Source: Streptomyces violaceusniger Tu 4113 (GTDB lineage Bacteria > Actinomycetota > Actinomycetes > Streptomycetales > Streptomycetaceae). Taken from it: a stretch of 64,000 nt of DNA. The position numbers were made by a program, and so were the translations under genes. The DNA is taken from positions 127,152-191,151 of the forward strand of contig NC_015952.1 of NCBI RefSeq assembly GCF_000147815.2. Direction: 5' to 3'. Positions 16,098-24,282 of the stretch are shown in pieces. How positions within the stretch are numbered: the first letter of the stretch is position 1; each line of letters begins with the position of its first letter. Under the pieces are notes generated by a model, which was not told the origin of the DNA, made no database searches, and worked only from the letters and a program-made list of their open reading frames with translations.

Positions 16098-16889
16098 CTA
16101 CTTCTTGGGCGGCTTGATGCCGAGGGTCTTCCAGTAGTTCTCGAACCGGGCCTTGGCGATGACCGACCGGTCCGGGGTGCGCAAGACGATGCCTTCGCTC
16201 TGGCCCTTTGCTCCGTCGTCCAGGGCGACCCCAGTGCAGGGAAGGGCCCGCTCCAGCCACTGGTTCATGCCCTCGATGTCCTTCGGAAGCGAGGAGCCGT
16301 CCACAGTTCCCAGTCGCGGCACGATGGGGATGTTGTCCTGGCCCGCCAGGGCGAGCAGGGTGTTTTCGTCGGCGAAGGTCTGGCCGCCCCCTTCCCGCCA
16401 GGATGCCGCTTCCGCCTTGGTCGCGTTCAGCATGTCCTGGGGGATTTCGGCGACGTCGAATAGCCGAATTCCGATCTGTCCGCCTGCGGTGTACTGCTTG
16501 TTCGCGGCCCCGATGTTCGACCCGTATACCTCCAGGTAGTACACGCGGATTCCGCTGGCGTGGCGTACACGCATGCCGGTAGCTGGTGGGCTGGTCAGCT
16601 CCTCGGCGAGGGTGTGCAGCGCGTCCACGATGTCCTTTCCCGGGGGAACGGACGGCGCGACGCGGTCACCTCGGGCGTGCAGCAGATGTTCGCGGCTGCC
16701 GATGATGTAGTCGCCGTCCGCGCTGAGGATGATCCGTGTACCGGCTCCGTCGACCTGCTCGGTCAGGGTGACGGGGCCGGTGAACGGTGTCGCCTCGTCG
16801 GCGAGGCGTCCACGCTCGCCGAGGGCGTGGTAGGTGGGGATCGATGGGTACTTGGTGAGACTGTTGATGACTTCGAGTCGGTCGAGCAT
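16098..16889 (-). CDS. RNA-ligase-like protein lacking the motif I lysine
   Basis: 263 aa. The order of motifs matches the ATP-dependent RNA ligase (Rnl2-like) fold: TLTEQVDGAGTRIIL (motif I region), YIIGSREHLLHARGDR, VYYLEVYGSNIG (motif III, Glu120), SEGIVLR (motif IV, Glu232) and IAKARFENY (motif V, Lys246). Motif I should be KxDG; here residue 45 is Gln (CAG), so the adenylated lysine is absent. Ligases seal nicked RNA, often against anticodon nucleases. This copy may be inactive, or work differently. It stands alone, next to tRNA remnants. Confidence 0.75.
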   Translation of the reverse strand: MLDRLEVINSLTKYPSIPTYHALGERGRLADEATPFTGPVTLTEQVDGAGTRIILSADGDYIIGSREHLLHARGDRVAPSVPPGKDIVDALHTLAEELTSPPATGMRVRHASGIRVYYLEVYGSNIGAANKQYTAGGQIGIRLFDVAEIPQDMLNATKAEAASWREGGGQTFADENTLLALAGQDNIPIVPRLGTVDGSSLPKDIEGMNQWLERALPCTGVALDDGAKGQSEGIVLRTPDRSVIAKARFENYWKTLGIKPPKK

Positions 16890-16989
16890 GGCGCCTTCTC
16901 CTTTTCCAGGTACGCGAAAGCCCCCTTCTCCGTATCAGGAAAATGGGGCGCGTCTGGTGTGTGGGCGGGGTGTCCGGCCAACAAGGTTG

Positions 16990-17071
16990 ACGTCGGACTT
17001 GTGACCGAGGCTCTACCGTTGAGCTACATGCCTTTTTACCAGCCCGACAGGATTCGAACCCGTAACATCGG
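16990..17071 (-). pseudogene. Two adjoining tRNA remnants
   Basis: Read on the minus strand, 17071 to 17039 looks like a tRNA 3' part: variable region, T-arm ACGGG-TTCGAAT-CCTGT and an acceptor-like CGGGCTGG. Seven bases later, 17032 to 16990 looks like a tRNA 5' half: D-arm GCTC-AACGGTA-GAGC and an anticodon-stem-like TCGG/CCGA whose arm is one base short. No matching acceptor strand or T-arm completes either. They do not pair with each other across the acceptor stem. Likely decayed tRNA genes or an old attachment site. Confidence 0.45.
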
Positions 17072-17159
17072 TTTTCCTGTGAAGTAACCGGCGCCTTCGC
17101 GCCGCGGAACGCTCCTGCCGCACGCGCCGCACACCAGCATCGCCGCGGCCACCGCGTCC

Positions 17160-17351
17160 ATGCGGTTTGCCGCCGCGGTGCTGGCTCGCGTCGCGGGGTT
17201 TCCGCCCGAACAGGCCCCCGAGACCCGCGGCCCCGTCGCCCTGTTCGGCTGGGACCCCGACAGCGAGTGGGACAGCACCCGGCCCCTCACCACCGCCGAG
17301 CACGACGTCATCACGCAGGCGCTGGCAGAGGCCGGGTGCACCACTGCCTGA
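17160..17351 (+). CDS. Small hypothetical protein (63 aa)
   Basis: MRFAAAVLARVAGFPPEQ, then GPVALFGWDPDSEW and TAEHDVITQALAEAGC. It is short and Ala-rich with good codon bias, and a strong hairpin follows the stop. Function unknown. Confidence 0.4.
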   Translation: MRFAAAVLARVAGFPPEQAPETRGPVALFGWDPDSEWDSTRPLTTAEHDVITQALAEAGCTTA

Positions 17352-17359
17352 CCCCGGGG

Positions 17360-17400
17360 CGGGAGGCCGGTCCCTGCTCCGGCAAGGCCCGGCCTCCCGC
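17360..17400. terminator. Hairpin terminator
   Basis: CGGGAGGCCGG pairs with CCGGCCTCCCG (11 bp) around an 18-base loop, directly after the stop of 17160..17351. Confidence 0.5.
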
Positions 17401-17471
17401 GCACCCCGTCCGGGACAGACGCCCCGGACCTGCGAACCACCCGGCACAAGATCCAAACCAGATATCAAAAC

Positions 17472-17598
17472 AGGTGGGAACGGACCTTCCTTGCCCAGGG
17501 AGCGCCCGCGCGGTGCCGCCCTGTCTCGGGCCCGCACTGGACGTACAAGGGTCCCCACAGACCGGCTCAACGAGAGGAAAGACTTCCGTTCCCACCTG
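17472..17598. repeat. 13-bp perfect inverted repeat arms, 101 bp apart
   Basis: CAGGTGGGAACGG at 17472..17484 and its exact complement CCGTTCCCACCTG at 17586..17598. The right arm ends 11 bases before the recombinase-like gene. The spacing and position suit arm sites for a recombinase or looped operators. Confidence 0.6.
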
Positions 17599-17608
17599 AT
17601 TTAGTGGT

Positions 17609-18565
17609 ATGGGTCACTGCATGAACGCTGCTCTTCCCGACCCGTGGGCCATCCGCAACGCGTGGCTGTCAGGCACCTGGACCCGCCCCGACGGCTCCCT
17701 CGTCACCGGCCGCCTGTGGGACGCCGACACCATCTACCGGTGGGAGCGCTACACCGACCACTGGATCAGCCAGCGCCTGGACGCCGGAGACCTCTGGCAG
17801 CCCACCGGCGAGACGATCCGCGAGTGGGTCAACCGCCTCATCCGCTGGGACACCGGCCAACGCCTCGGCCCCCGCTCCCGCGCCCGCGCCGTCAGCATCA
17901 TCCTGAGCTTCTACGAGCACTGCGAACAGGCCCACGGCCTCGGCCCCTTCCGCCTGCCCAAGAGATGGAAGATCGTCGGCGTCGTGGAGGAAAAGCATCC
18001 CACGGTCTACCAGCCCTGGGTCACCGACGCACTACGCACCGCAGCCGACCAGTTCCAGGGCCTCCCCTCCTCCCCCGGCCGCGGACCCCACATGCAACAC
18101 CCCTCCCGCCACCGCCTCGCCTGCTACCTCCTCCTGTGCGGCCTGCGCCCCAAACAGGCCATCCTCCTCGCCCTGGAAAACCTCCAGCCCGACCCCACCG
18201 CCAAAATCCTCCGCGCCAAGATCCCCCTCAAACACCACGCCGACGACCAAGCCACCCACAAGGGCACCCTCCCCTGGCCCCTCTGGCGCGCCATCGAAGA
18301 CTTCCTCAGCATCCGCCAGCACCAGCTCCCCGCCACCGGACCCCACTTCGGCCCCGTCCTCACCACCCGCAGCGGCGCCCCCTACAAACGCGAAAACTTC
18401 CGCGAGCTGATCCGCCCCGTCGTCGCCTCCCACCCCGACCTCGCCGACATCCAGCCCCCCGTACGCCCCGCCTGGATCTCCCGCAGCCCGTCCCCCTGGA
18501 CCCACCATCGCGACGACGACCAGGACGACGACACCGGACCCCGCACCACAGACCCCGGACACTGA
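17609..18565 (+). CDS. Tyrosine-recombinase-like protein with altered C-terminus
   Basis: 318 aa (a second ATG at 17621 is possible). Residues about 45-110 look like a SAM-like core-binding domain (DHWISQRLDAGDLWQ, RARAVSIILSFYEHCEQ). RHRLACYLLLCGLRPKQAIL matches the box I region with its catalytic Arg, and a lysine-containing beta-hairpin region follows (KILRAKIPLKHHADDQAT). After GAPYKRENFRELIRP the expected HxxR and tyrosine are missing; the tail is Asp/His-rich (HHRDDDQDDD). It may be a catalytically dead recombinase kept as a DNA-binding protein, or a 3' frameshifted gene. Confidence 0.5.
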   Translation: MGHCMNAALPDPWAIRNAWLSGTWTRPDGSLVTGRLWDADTIYRWERYTDHWISQRLDAGDLWQPTGETIREWVNRLIRWDTGQRLGPRSRARAVSIILSFYEHCEQAHGLGPFRLPKRWKIVGVVEEKHPTVYQPWVTDALRTAADQFQGLPSSPGRGPHMQHPSRHRLACYLLLCGLRPKQAILLALENLQPDPTAKILRAKIPLKHHADDQATHKGTLPWPLWRAIEDFLSIRQHQLPATGPHFGPVLTTRSGAPYKRENFRELIRPVVASHPDLADIQPPVRPAWISRSPSPWTHHRDDDQDDDTGPRTTDPGH

Positions 18566-18661
18566 CCCGCGGATCTGGACGGCCGCCGGTAGCCCCGTGC
18601 CCCGGCGGCCGCAAGCGGAACCCCCGGCACGCCCGCTCCAGAGCGCCCGGACCCCGCGCTT

Positions 18662-18874
18662 CTAGAGCGTCACCCAGCCGCCCAAATCAGTCCCTGCCTG
18701 CCCGGTGCAGCGCCGCTGCGACCACTGGAGATCGGCTTCCTCTATCTCCAGGTCCGCCAGGGCGAACAGGTCTTCCCACTGCTGCTGCTCGCGCGTCAGC
18801 ACGGGTCGCGCAGGCGATTCTGCCCGGCCCGGTACGGGTCGGGGGGTACGTCCTGGAGTAGGTGTCAACTGCAT
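18662..18874 (-). CDS. Small hypothetical protein (70 aa)
   Basis: ATG 18874 follows GAGAGGAG at good spacing. A Pro/Arg-rich first half is followed by an acidic helix (QQQWEDLFALADLEIEEADL). No family. Confidence 0.5.
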   Translation of the reverse strand: MQLTPTPGRTPRPVPGRAESPARPVLTREQQQWEDLFALADLEIEEADLQWSQRRCTGQAGTDLGGWVTL

Positions 18875-19071
18875 GCTGCGGCTCCTCTCACGGCCAGGCG
18901 GAACCGGAGAGTATCCGGGGCCGTACATGCCTGAACATCCCCCGGACGAACCCGGTGCGGGACCGGGGCCTCCCCGACAGGCCACTGGCCGCTGCTCCGC
19001 TGCATCTGTGTGCAATTGCACGACTCCCCAAACCCGCCCCAACCCCTCCGGCCTGCCCCTACCTTGACCGC

Positions 19072-19449
19072 ATGACCCACGATGGCGACGTGCTAGCCCG
19101 GCACGCGATTCCCGGTACCTTTCGCGCCCACAAGATCCGCTCAACCGACCTGCCCGACTGGTTCAAGGAGAAGATCGAAGCCACCGAGGAGACCCGGCCC
19201 ACGGACTTCTGCCTCCACCTGTACTCCGGCCCCCAAACCATCGTGCGGCGCGTCGAGAGCCCCCAGGAGGCGATGTGTACCGGCTGCCACGGGGACACCC
19301 CCGCGACACGGGCCTGCGCGCTGTGCAGGACAAAGATGGCAGCCGACCTGTCGGAGTGGGACATCAACGACCGCGAGATTCCTCTTGCCGGCGGCGGCCT
19401 GCTGATGCGGTTCTCCGCCGCCCGCTGCCCAGCGTGCTCGATCCCCTGA
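19072..19449 (+). CDS. Cys-rich hypothetical protein (125 aa)
   Basis: Leaderless: TACCTT lies just before ATG 19072. It contains CTGCHGD, CALCRTK and CPAC, a six-cysteine zinc-binding set in the C-terminal half. The first 60 residues are a mixed alpha/beta segment. First of three plus-strand Cys-rich genes. Confidence 0.6.
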   Translation: MTHDGDVLARHAIPGTFRAHKIRSTDLPDWFKEKIEATEETRPTDFCLHLYSGPQTIVRRVESPQEAMCTGCHGDTPATRACALCRTKMAADLSEWDINDREIPLAGGGLLMRFSAARCPACSIP

Positions 19450-19533
19450 TCGGAGCTGGTGTACGCATCGAGGGCCTGTATACGGCCGTACGGTTGCGTG
19501 TGCAGCAACGCGAGGAAGACGAGGAGCAGGCCA

Positions 19534-19701
19534 GTGAGCGACGGCGCGATCTTCCGGCACCGGGACCCGGCCGACCCGTACTGCTACGACGAGCTGTATA
19601 TCGCCGAGGTGAACACTTGCCGGGTTGAAGTCGCCCACGAGGGAGCTGTGATGACCACGCCCGCCATCCGCACCGGCCTCATCGACGGAGGCGCCCAGTG
19701 A
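19534..19701 (+). CDS. Small hypothetical protein (55 aa)
   Basis: GTG 19534 follows GAGGAGCAGG and the stop overlaps the next GTG (GTGA). Sequence SDGAIFRHRDPADPYCYDEL then YIAEVNTCRVEV. No motif beyond two cysteines. Confidence 0.5.
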   Translation: MSDGAIFRHRDPADPYCYDELYIAEVNTCRVEVAHEGAVMTTPAIRTGLIDGGAQ

Positions 19702-20126
19702 GCGGCGTGCCCCGGGAAGAGAGCCATCCGTACTTCGTCTGCCCGTCGTGCGGGATCGTCGGCGAGCCGGACTCCGTCGAGTACGCCCTCAGCCCGGACA
19801 GAGAACACGTCGACTGGACCGCGGCCATGAAGGTGAGCTGTGGCTCCTGCCGCAGCTACACCGAGATCACCCAGACCGACGCCGTAGCCCGCGACTCGGA
19901 GCACCGCTGCCTGCGCTGCGGTCACACCACCGCCTGCCCGGTCCGCGCGGACCGGGTCAACTGCTGGGGCTGCGGCCTCAACCAGCCCGGCCCCGCCTCC
20001 GCCGGCGCCCGCGCCGATTACCTGCGCGACGTCGAGCGCGCTGCCGACCAGTGGGCCGCCGCCCGGGTCCGGGTCGCCAAAGACGACGCCCGCGAGCGCG
20101 GAACCCTGCCCTGGTGGACCTCATGA
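19698..20126 (+). CDS. Multi-zinc-ribbon protein (142 aa)
   Basis: Four cysteine pairs: CPSCG, CGSC, CLRCGH and CWGCG, i.e. two zinc ribbons in tandem within residues 15-95. The C-terminal 45 residues are helical and charged (ADYLRDVERAADQWAAARVR). It probably binds nucleic acid or protein. Coupled to 19534..19701 by GTGA. Confidence 0.65.
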   Translation: MSGVPREESHPYFVCPSCGIVGEPDSVEYALSPDREHVDWTAAMKVSCGSCRSYTEITQTDAVARDSEHRCLRCGHTTACPVRADRVNCWGCGLNQPGPASAGARADYLRDVERAADQWAAARVRVAKDDARERGTLPWWTS

Positions 20127-20223
20127 GCGCACCCACGGCGACGGTGGAGGCCCACCGGGTGAACGAGCAGTTCCCCGACCTCGGCCTCAGGGGTGGCGTC
20201 CGGCTGACGCAGGACGAGGTCGG

Positions 20224-20613
20224 TCACGGACGCCACTCCTCGCGGTAGTCCGGGTGGCCGTCGTACACGGCGGCGAGTACTCGCACGGTGAAGTGCAGGA
20301 CCGAATGTCTCGGATTGTTCGGCCCGCAGCGCTCGAACTCGTCTACCAGCACCCGCTTGGCCTCGACCTCGGCGAGGACGCGGGCCGGGTCGTGGCGAAT
20401 GATGTGGGCCCGCTCTCGCGGCCACGCGTACTTCACCCGAGGCACGCCGTTCGTGTCCCAGACCCCAGTATCACTCTTAGGGCTGGGAACCCAGCGCGGT
20501 GCAGACTCCCCATGCCGGATGGCGGCCACGACGCTGACTCCGAGCACCAGTCGCACCGCTGCGAAGTCCTCGTCCAGCCGAGCACGCATGAACATCAACA
20601 GGTCTTGAGGCAT
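20224..20613 (-). CDS. DUF6221-like protein
   Basis: 129 aa from ATG 20613. The opening MPQDLLMFMRARLDEDF, the middle RERAHIIRHDPARVLAEVEA and the exact-style ending YDGHPDYREEWRP match the actinobacterial DUF6221 pattern (membership recalled, not searched). The family has no known function and is common on Streptomyces plasmids, phages and chromosome arms. Confidence 0.75.
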   Translation of the reverse strand: MPQDLLMFMRARLDEDFAAVRLVLGVSVVAAIRHGESAPRWVPSPKSDTGVWDTNGVPRVKYAWPRERAHIIRHDPARVLAEVEAKRVLVDEFERCGPNNPRHSVLHFTVRVLAAVYDGHPDYREEWRP

Positions 20614-20615
20614 GG

Positions 20616-20773
20616 CGAATTGTACCGTTTCGCCCGCGATATACGCGGGCGGGGACAGCCACCTGGCGGCGCAGATGTGGCGGGAGGCCGGGCTGCCGGA
20701 GCGCGGGATGATTCCGGTCACCGATCTGGAGCCGGTACGGCAGACCGTCCGCGAGCGTGCTGCAACTCGCTGA
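20616..20773 (+). pseudogene. Short gene fragment overlapping the DUF6221-like start
   Basis: One frame reads AGGDSHLAAQMWREAGLPER, GMIPVTDLEPVRQTVRERAA and stops at 20773. It looks like the conserved C-terminal end of a Streptomyces protein but has no start codon or ribosome site. The rest of the 300-bp gap to 20915 shows nothing else. Confidence 0.3.
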
Positions 20774-20914
20774 CCTCGCCGTAGGTTTCGGCATGCGGGC
20801 AGCGGGATTTCGCTGGGACGCGCCGAGGCTCCCGTCCCGGCGTTGCGGGGCAGGAGCCTCGGATTGTACGGGCGCCGGACGGTGGCGGTTCAGTCTGCTG
20901 GGCAGTGGCCCAGA

Positions 20915-22267
20915 TCAGGTCGATACCGTTTTGGCGCGGTCGAGGAGGTCACGTACAGCCGGTACACGTCGGTAGGGACGGAGTTGTTTGACGGCGTCCC
21001 GAACGTGGTCGCTGCTTCGGCCGGAGTGAACGCTGGTGGCCAGGTCGAGGGCCTGGCTGGTTGACATGCAGGCGGCCTCCACGTCGTGCTGCTGGAGCTG
21101 GGCGGTAGCCATACGCGAGAGGTACAGCACGTGGGTGCGGACGTATTCGGGCCCGTAGGCGGCGTCCGCCTGACTGAAGTGGCGCTGTGCGTCGGCTGGC
21201 CGGCCGAGGTCGAGCATGCAACTGCCCGTGAGCATGTCCACCTCCGGCCACTGCACCCAGTAGGCCCATGAAGGGTCGGCGTCGTGAGGACCCTGATCGA
21301 GGAAGTCGCGGGCGCGGTTGAGAGCGTGGAAACAGGCGCGCGCGTCTCCTAATTTGGCCAGTGCGCGGGCTTGGCGGGTGGCCAGCATGGCGTTGACGGT
21401 GGGGGTGGATCGGCCGCGGACGGCGGTCTGGGCGGTGCGGATCATGTTGTCGGCGTCTGCCGGGTTGCCCACGCTGTAGTGCTGGATGGCGGCGAACGCC
21501 AGGACGTTGGCGCCGAGGAGGACGTCGCCGCTGGTGTGTGCGGCGCGTAATGCCGTGGTGAAGTGGCGCTGGGCGGCCGAGTGCTGACCGTTGTCGAACC
21601 TCATCCAGCCCGCCATGCGGCCCAGGTCGGCCGCCTGGCCATACAGCCGTGCGCTCTGGGTGCTATCAGGGGAGTTCTTGCTCAGATAGTGGTGGACCAG
21701 TGACAGCAGGGCCTCGACTTCGAAAATCAAATCTCCGCCCCCGTGGGTGTCGTCATCGCGCTGAAGCTCCGTGATCCGGCCTGCGATGCGGTTGACCATG
21801 CAGGCGGACATGCGGCGGCCCTCTCCGGTGGCGGCGTGGGCCATGTCGGGTTGGGTGGTGAGCCAGTCGTGCAAGACCTTGGTCAAGGTCACGCCGGACA
21901 GGATGACGAATTGCCTACGGTCCATGCGGCCGCTCCTCAGCACGGTGTCCAGAGCAGCCACGGTACCGGCGGGTGTCCACGGCTCATACAGCTCCGGAAG
22001 TTCGGGGCCGGGGAGCCACAGCGGCCATGGCATCCCCGCCCGCTGGTCGTCGGACACCTTGAAAACGATGGCAAGCAGCCTCTGGGCGGTCTCGTCAGGC
22101 TCCCGGCCGCGCTCCCATTCCGAGACCGTCTTCTTGGTGGTGCCGACGTTGACCCGGCACTGCTGGCCGACACCCCGGACGAGGGCGGCCAGTTCCTCCT
22201 GAGAGCAGTCGAGCACCATCCGCCGGGCGTAGACGAGCTGATGGCGAAACACAGCGTCGGGTAACAC
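20915..22267 (-). CDS. XRE-family regulator with TPR domain
   Basis: 450 aa from GTG 22267, chosen for the GGGGGG ribosome site six bases upstream. The N-terminal HTH is RMVLDCSQEELAALVRGVG, then TTKKTVSEWERGREP. A central linker carries RMDRRQFVILSGV. The C-terminal 270 residues are TPR-like helical repeats (for example QARALAKLGDARACFHALN). Such proteins in Streptomyces often control neighbouring biosynthetic genes, with the TPR half sensing a ligand or peptide. It is divergent from the isomerase operon at 22572, its most likely target. Confidence 0.8.
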   Translation of the reverse strand: MLPDAVFRHQLVYARRMVLDCSQEELAALVRGVGQQCRVNVGTTKKTVSEWERGREPDETAQRLLAIVFKVSDDQRAGMPWPLWLPGPELPELYEPWTPAGTVAALDTVLRSGRMDRRQFVILSGVTLTKVLHDWLTTQPDMAHAATGEGRRMSACMVNRIAGRITELQRDDDTHGGGDLIFEVEALLSLVHHYLSKNSPDSTQSARLYGQAADLGRMAGWMRFDNGQHSAAQRHFTTALRAAHTSGDVLLGANVLAFAAIQHYSVGNPADADNMIRTAQTAVRGRSTPTVNAMLATRQARALAKLGDARACFHALNRARDFLDQGPHDADPSWAYWVQWPEVDMLTGSCMLDLGRPADAQRHFSQADAAYGPEYVRTHVLYLSRMATAQLQQHDVEAACMSTSQALDLATSVHSGRSSDHVRDAVKQLRPYRRVPAVRDLLDRAKTVST

Positions 22268-22571
22268 GAATACCCCCCGGAAATCCCGATAAATGTGTGC
22301 GCATAGTAGTCCCTGACCACCCGGTGGGGAGCGGATCGGGCAGGACGGCCGGAATCGTCTCCTGGTGAGGAGAGAAGGGGACCGGCGGGGACTTGACATC
22401 CCCGCCCGGTACAGCGGCGGGGGCTTCCCGGCGGGCGGGCCGCGCGGCGATCGTTGCTCCGCCGGGGCCGACGGCCGGCGGGACCAGCACGCGCGGTAGC
22501 TCCCCGGCGGCCGAGCAGCGGCCCATTCCCCCCGCCGCCGGGTTTCAACTTCTCGCGAGGAGGACGCACCG
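22268..22571. other. Divergent regulatory gap of the biosynthetic island
   Basis: About 300 bases between the regulator and the isomerase gene. It contains the hairpin 22400..22422, a TTGACA-like box within GACTTGACATCC, and the GAGGAGG ribosome site of 22572. No ORF is supported. Confidence 0.45.
22400..22422. repeat. GC hairpin related to 30727 and 44507
   Basis: CCCCGCC pairs with GGCGGGG around CGGTACAGC. Flanks are GACTTGACAT on the left and GCTTCC on the right, similar to the GACTTCC...GATTCC flanks of the other two hairpins. Confidence 0.45.
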
Positions 22572-23042
22572 ATGGAACGGCTTCGCATAGCCCTCGGCTC
22601 CGACCGTGCAGGCCACGACTACAAGACCCTCTTGGCGGAGGACTTGCAGGCCAGCGATGCCGTGATCAAAGTCATCGACGTCGGCGTGCACGGGCAGGAC
22701 AAGATCCCTTACCCGAAGATCGCGGTGACTGCCGCCCAGCTCATCGCCTCGGGCTGTGCGGACCGTGCGCTTCTCATCTGCCACACGGGCCTGGGCATGG
22801 CCATTGCCGCAAACAAGGTCCCGGGCATCCGTGCCGTCACCGCCCATGACCCCTACTCGGTGCGCTGCTCGATCGTCTCGAACAACGCCCAGGTGCTGAC
22901 CTTCGGGCAGGGCGTTGTGGGCCTGTCTGTCGCGCGCCGGCTCGCCGCGAAGTGGCTGACCTACCGCTTCGACCCCAACTCTTCGGCTGCCGTGAAGGTC
23001 GAAGCCATCCACGCCTTCGAGACATCTCGCAACTCAAGCTGA
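22572..23042 (+). CDS. RpiB/LacA/LacB-family sugar-phosphate isomerase
   Basis: 156 aa, with GAGGAGG upstream. RLRIALGSDRAGHDYKTLL is the family's opening strand-loop, and RALLICHTGLGMAIAANKV contains the catalytic Cys and phosphate-binding loop. AVTAHDPYSVRCSIVSNNAQ matches the following motif. RpiB enzymes interconvert ribose-5-phosphate and ribulose-5-phosphate; relatives isomerise other aldose phosphates. First gene of the island operon (18-base gap to the aminotransferase), so it probably shapes the sugar phosphate feeding the pathway. Confidence 0.85.
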   Translation: MERLRIALGSDRAGHDYKTLLAEDLQASDAVIKVIDVGVHGQDKIPYPKIAVTAAQLIASGCADRALLICHTGLGMAIAANKVPGIRAVTAHDPYSVRCSIVSNNAQVLTFGQGVVGLSVARRLAAKWLTYRFDPNSSAAVKVEAIHAFETSRNSS

Positions 23043-23060
23043 CGCGGAGGGAATCTGCGC

Positions 23061-24263
23061 ATGCCCACGAACCCCGCCACCGTCCCGCATACGACGCATT
23101 CGTTGCGCTGGCCGGTGGAACCTGCCCAGGGGGGCTGGTACACCAATGCCGAACATGAAGCCGCGCAAAAGGCGCTGACCTCCTCTGACGACTGGCGTAC
23201 TGGCTGGAAGAACACCACCACGACGGCTGCGTTCGAGGACGCTTTCACCTCCTACACCGGAGCCGCCTTCGCTTTAACGTTCAACTCCGGTGGCACCGCG
23301 CTGGAAATGCTGCTGCGCTACCTGCGTCTGGAGCGCGGAGACGAGGTCGTGTCCTGCGCGATCAACTTCGTCGGCCCGCACCTCGCCGTGATCAATCAGG
23401 GCGGGCGTCTGATCCTCGCTGAACCGGACCCGGTCACCCTCAACCTGGACCCTGTCGACACCGAGCGTGTGATGAGCCCGCGCACGCGGGCGATCCTGCT
23501 CACCCACTGGAACGGGGCCACGGCTGACCTAAGGCCCTTCCTCGACCTTGCCAACCGACATCCGCACCCGGTGCACGGGCCGCCAGTGGTCATCGTGGAC
23601 GCAGCGCGGGCCTGCGGCGGCCGTACCCCTTCCGGCATGGTGGTCGGCGCAGAGGGGTGGGCCACCGTCTTCAGCTTCGAGTCGAAAAAGCTCATGACAA
23701 CGTTCGGGCAGGGCGGCATGGTCACCACCAACGACCCCGCGCTTGCCGAGCGGCTGCGCTGGATGCGGACCTACGGCGGCCGGGAGCACTGGGGCACCAA
23801 CCAGATGCTGAGCAAGATCCAGGCCGCCGTGGGACTGGTGCAGCTTGGCCGCCTGGACGAGATGAACGCCGCCCGCATCCACCGCGCCCACCAGCGCACG
23901 AAGGTGTTGACCGGCATCACCGAGCTGGCCCTTCCTCCAGCCCTGGACGACCGCACGCACGTGTACTACCGGCACAACCTGCTCGTCCCCACCGCGTGGG
24001 CAGGCGCCGGCCGGGATGCCCTGATGGAGATGCTGGCCGCCAGACACGGGGTGGGCAGCATCGTCAGCGATCCTCCGACCTACCTCGGCCACCAGCTCAT
24101 CCGCGCCCACACCGCCGGGCAGGACTGCCCGCGCGCCGAACGCCTCGCCGCGCGGCTGCTTTGCCCCTGCCTGCACCCGCTCATGAGCGAGACGGACGAG
24201 GCCACGGTGTGCGACGCCATCCGCGCCACGACCGCGCAGGTAGCCCGCACCTTCCACGCCTGA
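23061..24263 (+). CDS. DegT/DnrJ/EryC1-family aminotransferase
   Basis: 400 aa. Family features in order: TFNSGGTALEMLLRYL (PLP phosphate region), GDEVVSCAINFVGPHLAVI, VVIVDAARACGG (Asp that contacts the PLP ring), and FSFESKKLMTTFGQGGMV with the Schiff-base lysine. WMRTYGGREHWGTNQMLSKI follows as in sugar aminotransferases. These enzymes transaminate keto-sugars, mostly NDP-linked, to amino sugars; some members are dehydratases or act on cyclitols. Context with an isomerase and a phosphorylase suggests an unusual sugar or nucleoside substrate. Confidence 0.88.
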   Translation: MPTNPATVPHTTHSLRWPVEPAQGGWYTNAEHEAAQKALTSSDDWRTGWKNTTTTAAFEDAFTSYTGAAFALTFNSGGTALEMLLRYLRLERGDEVVSCAINFVGPHLAVINQGGRLILAEPDPVTLNLDPVDTERVMSPRTRAILLTHWNGATADLRPFLDLANRHPHPVHGPPVVIVDAARACGGRTPSGMVVGAEGWATVFSFESKKLMTTFGQGGMVTTNDPALAERLRWMRTYGGREHWGTNQMLSKIQAAVGLVQLGRLDEMNAARIHRAHQRTKVLTGITELALPPALDDRTHVYYRHNLLVPTAWAGAGRDALMEMLAARHGVGSIVSDPPTYLGHQLIRAHTAGQDCPRAERLAARLLCPCLHPLMSETDEATVCDAIRATTAQVARTFHA

Positions 24264-24282
24264 CGACCGAGAGGACCCCCGC

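Noticed and set aside
16990..17071. A functional permuted tRNA gene
   Set aside because: The two halves do not form an acceptor stem and the anticodon arm is one base short.
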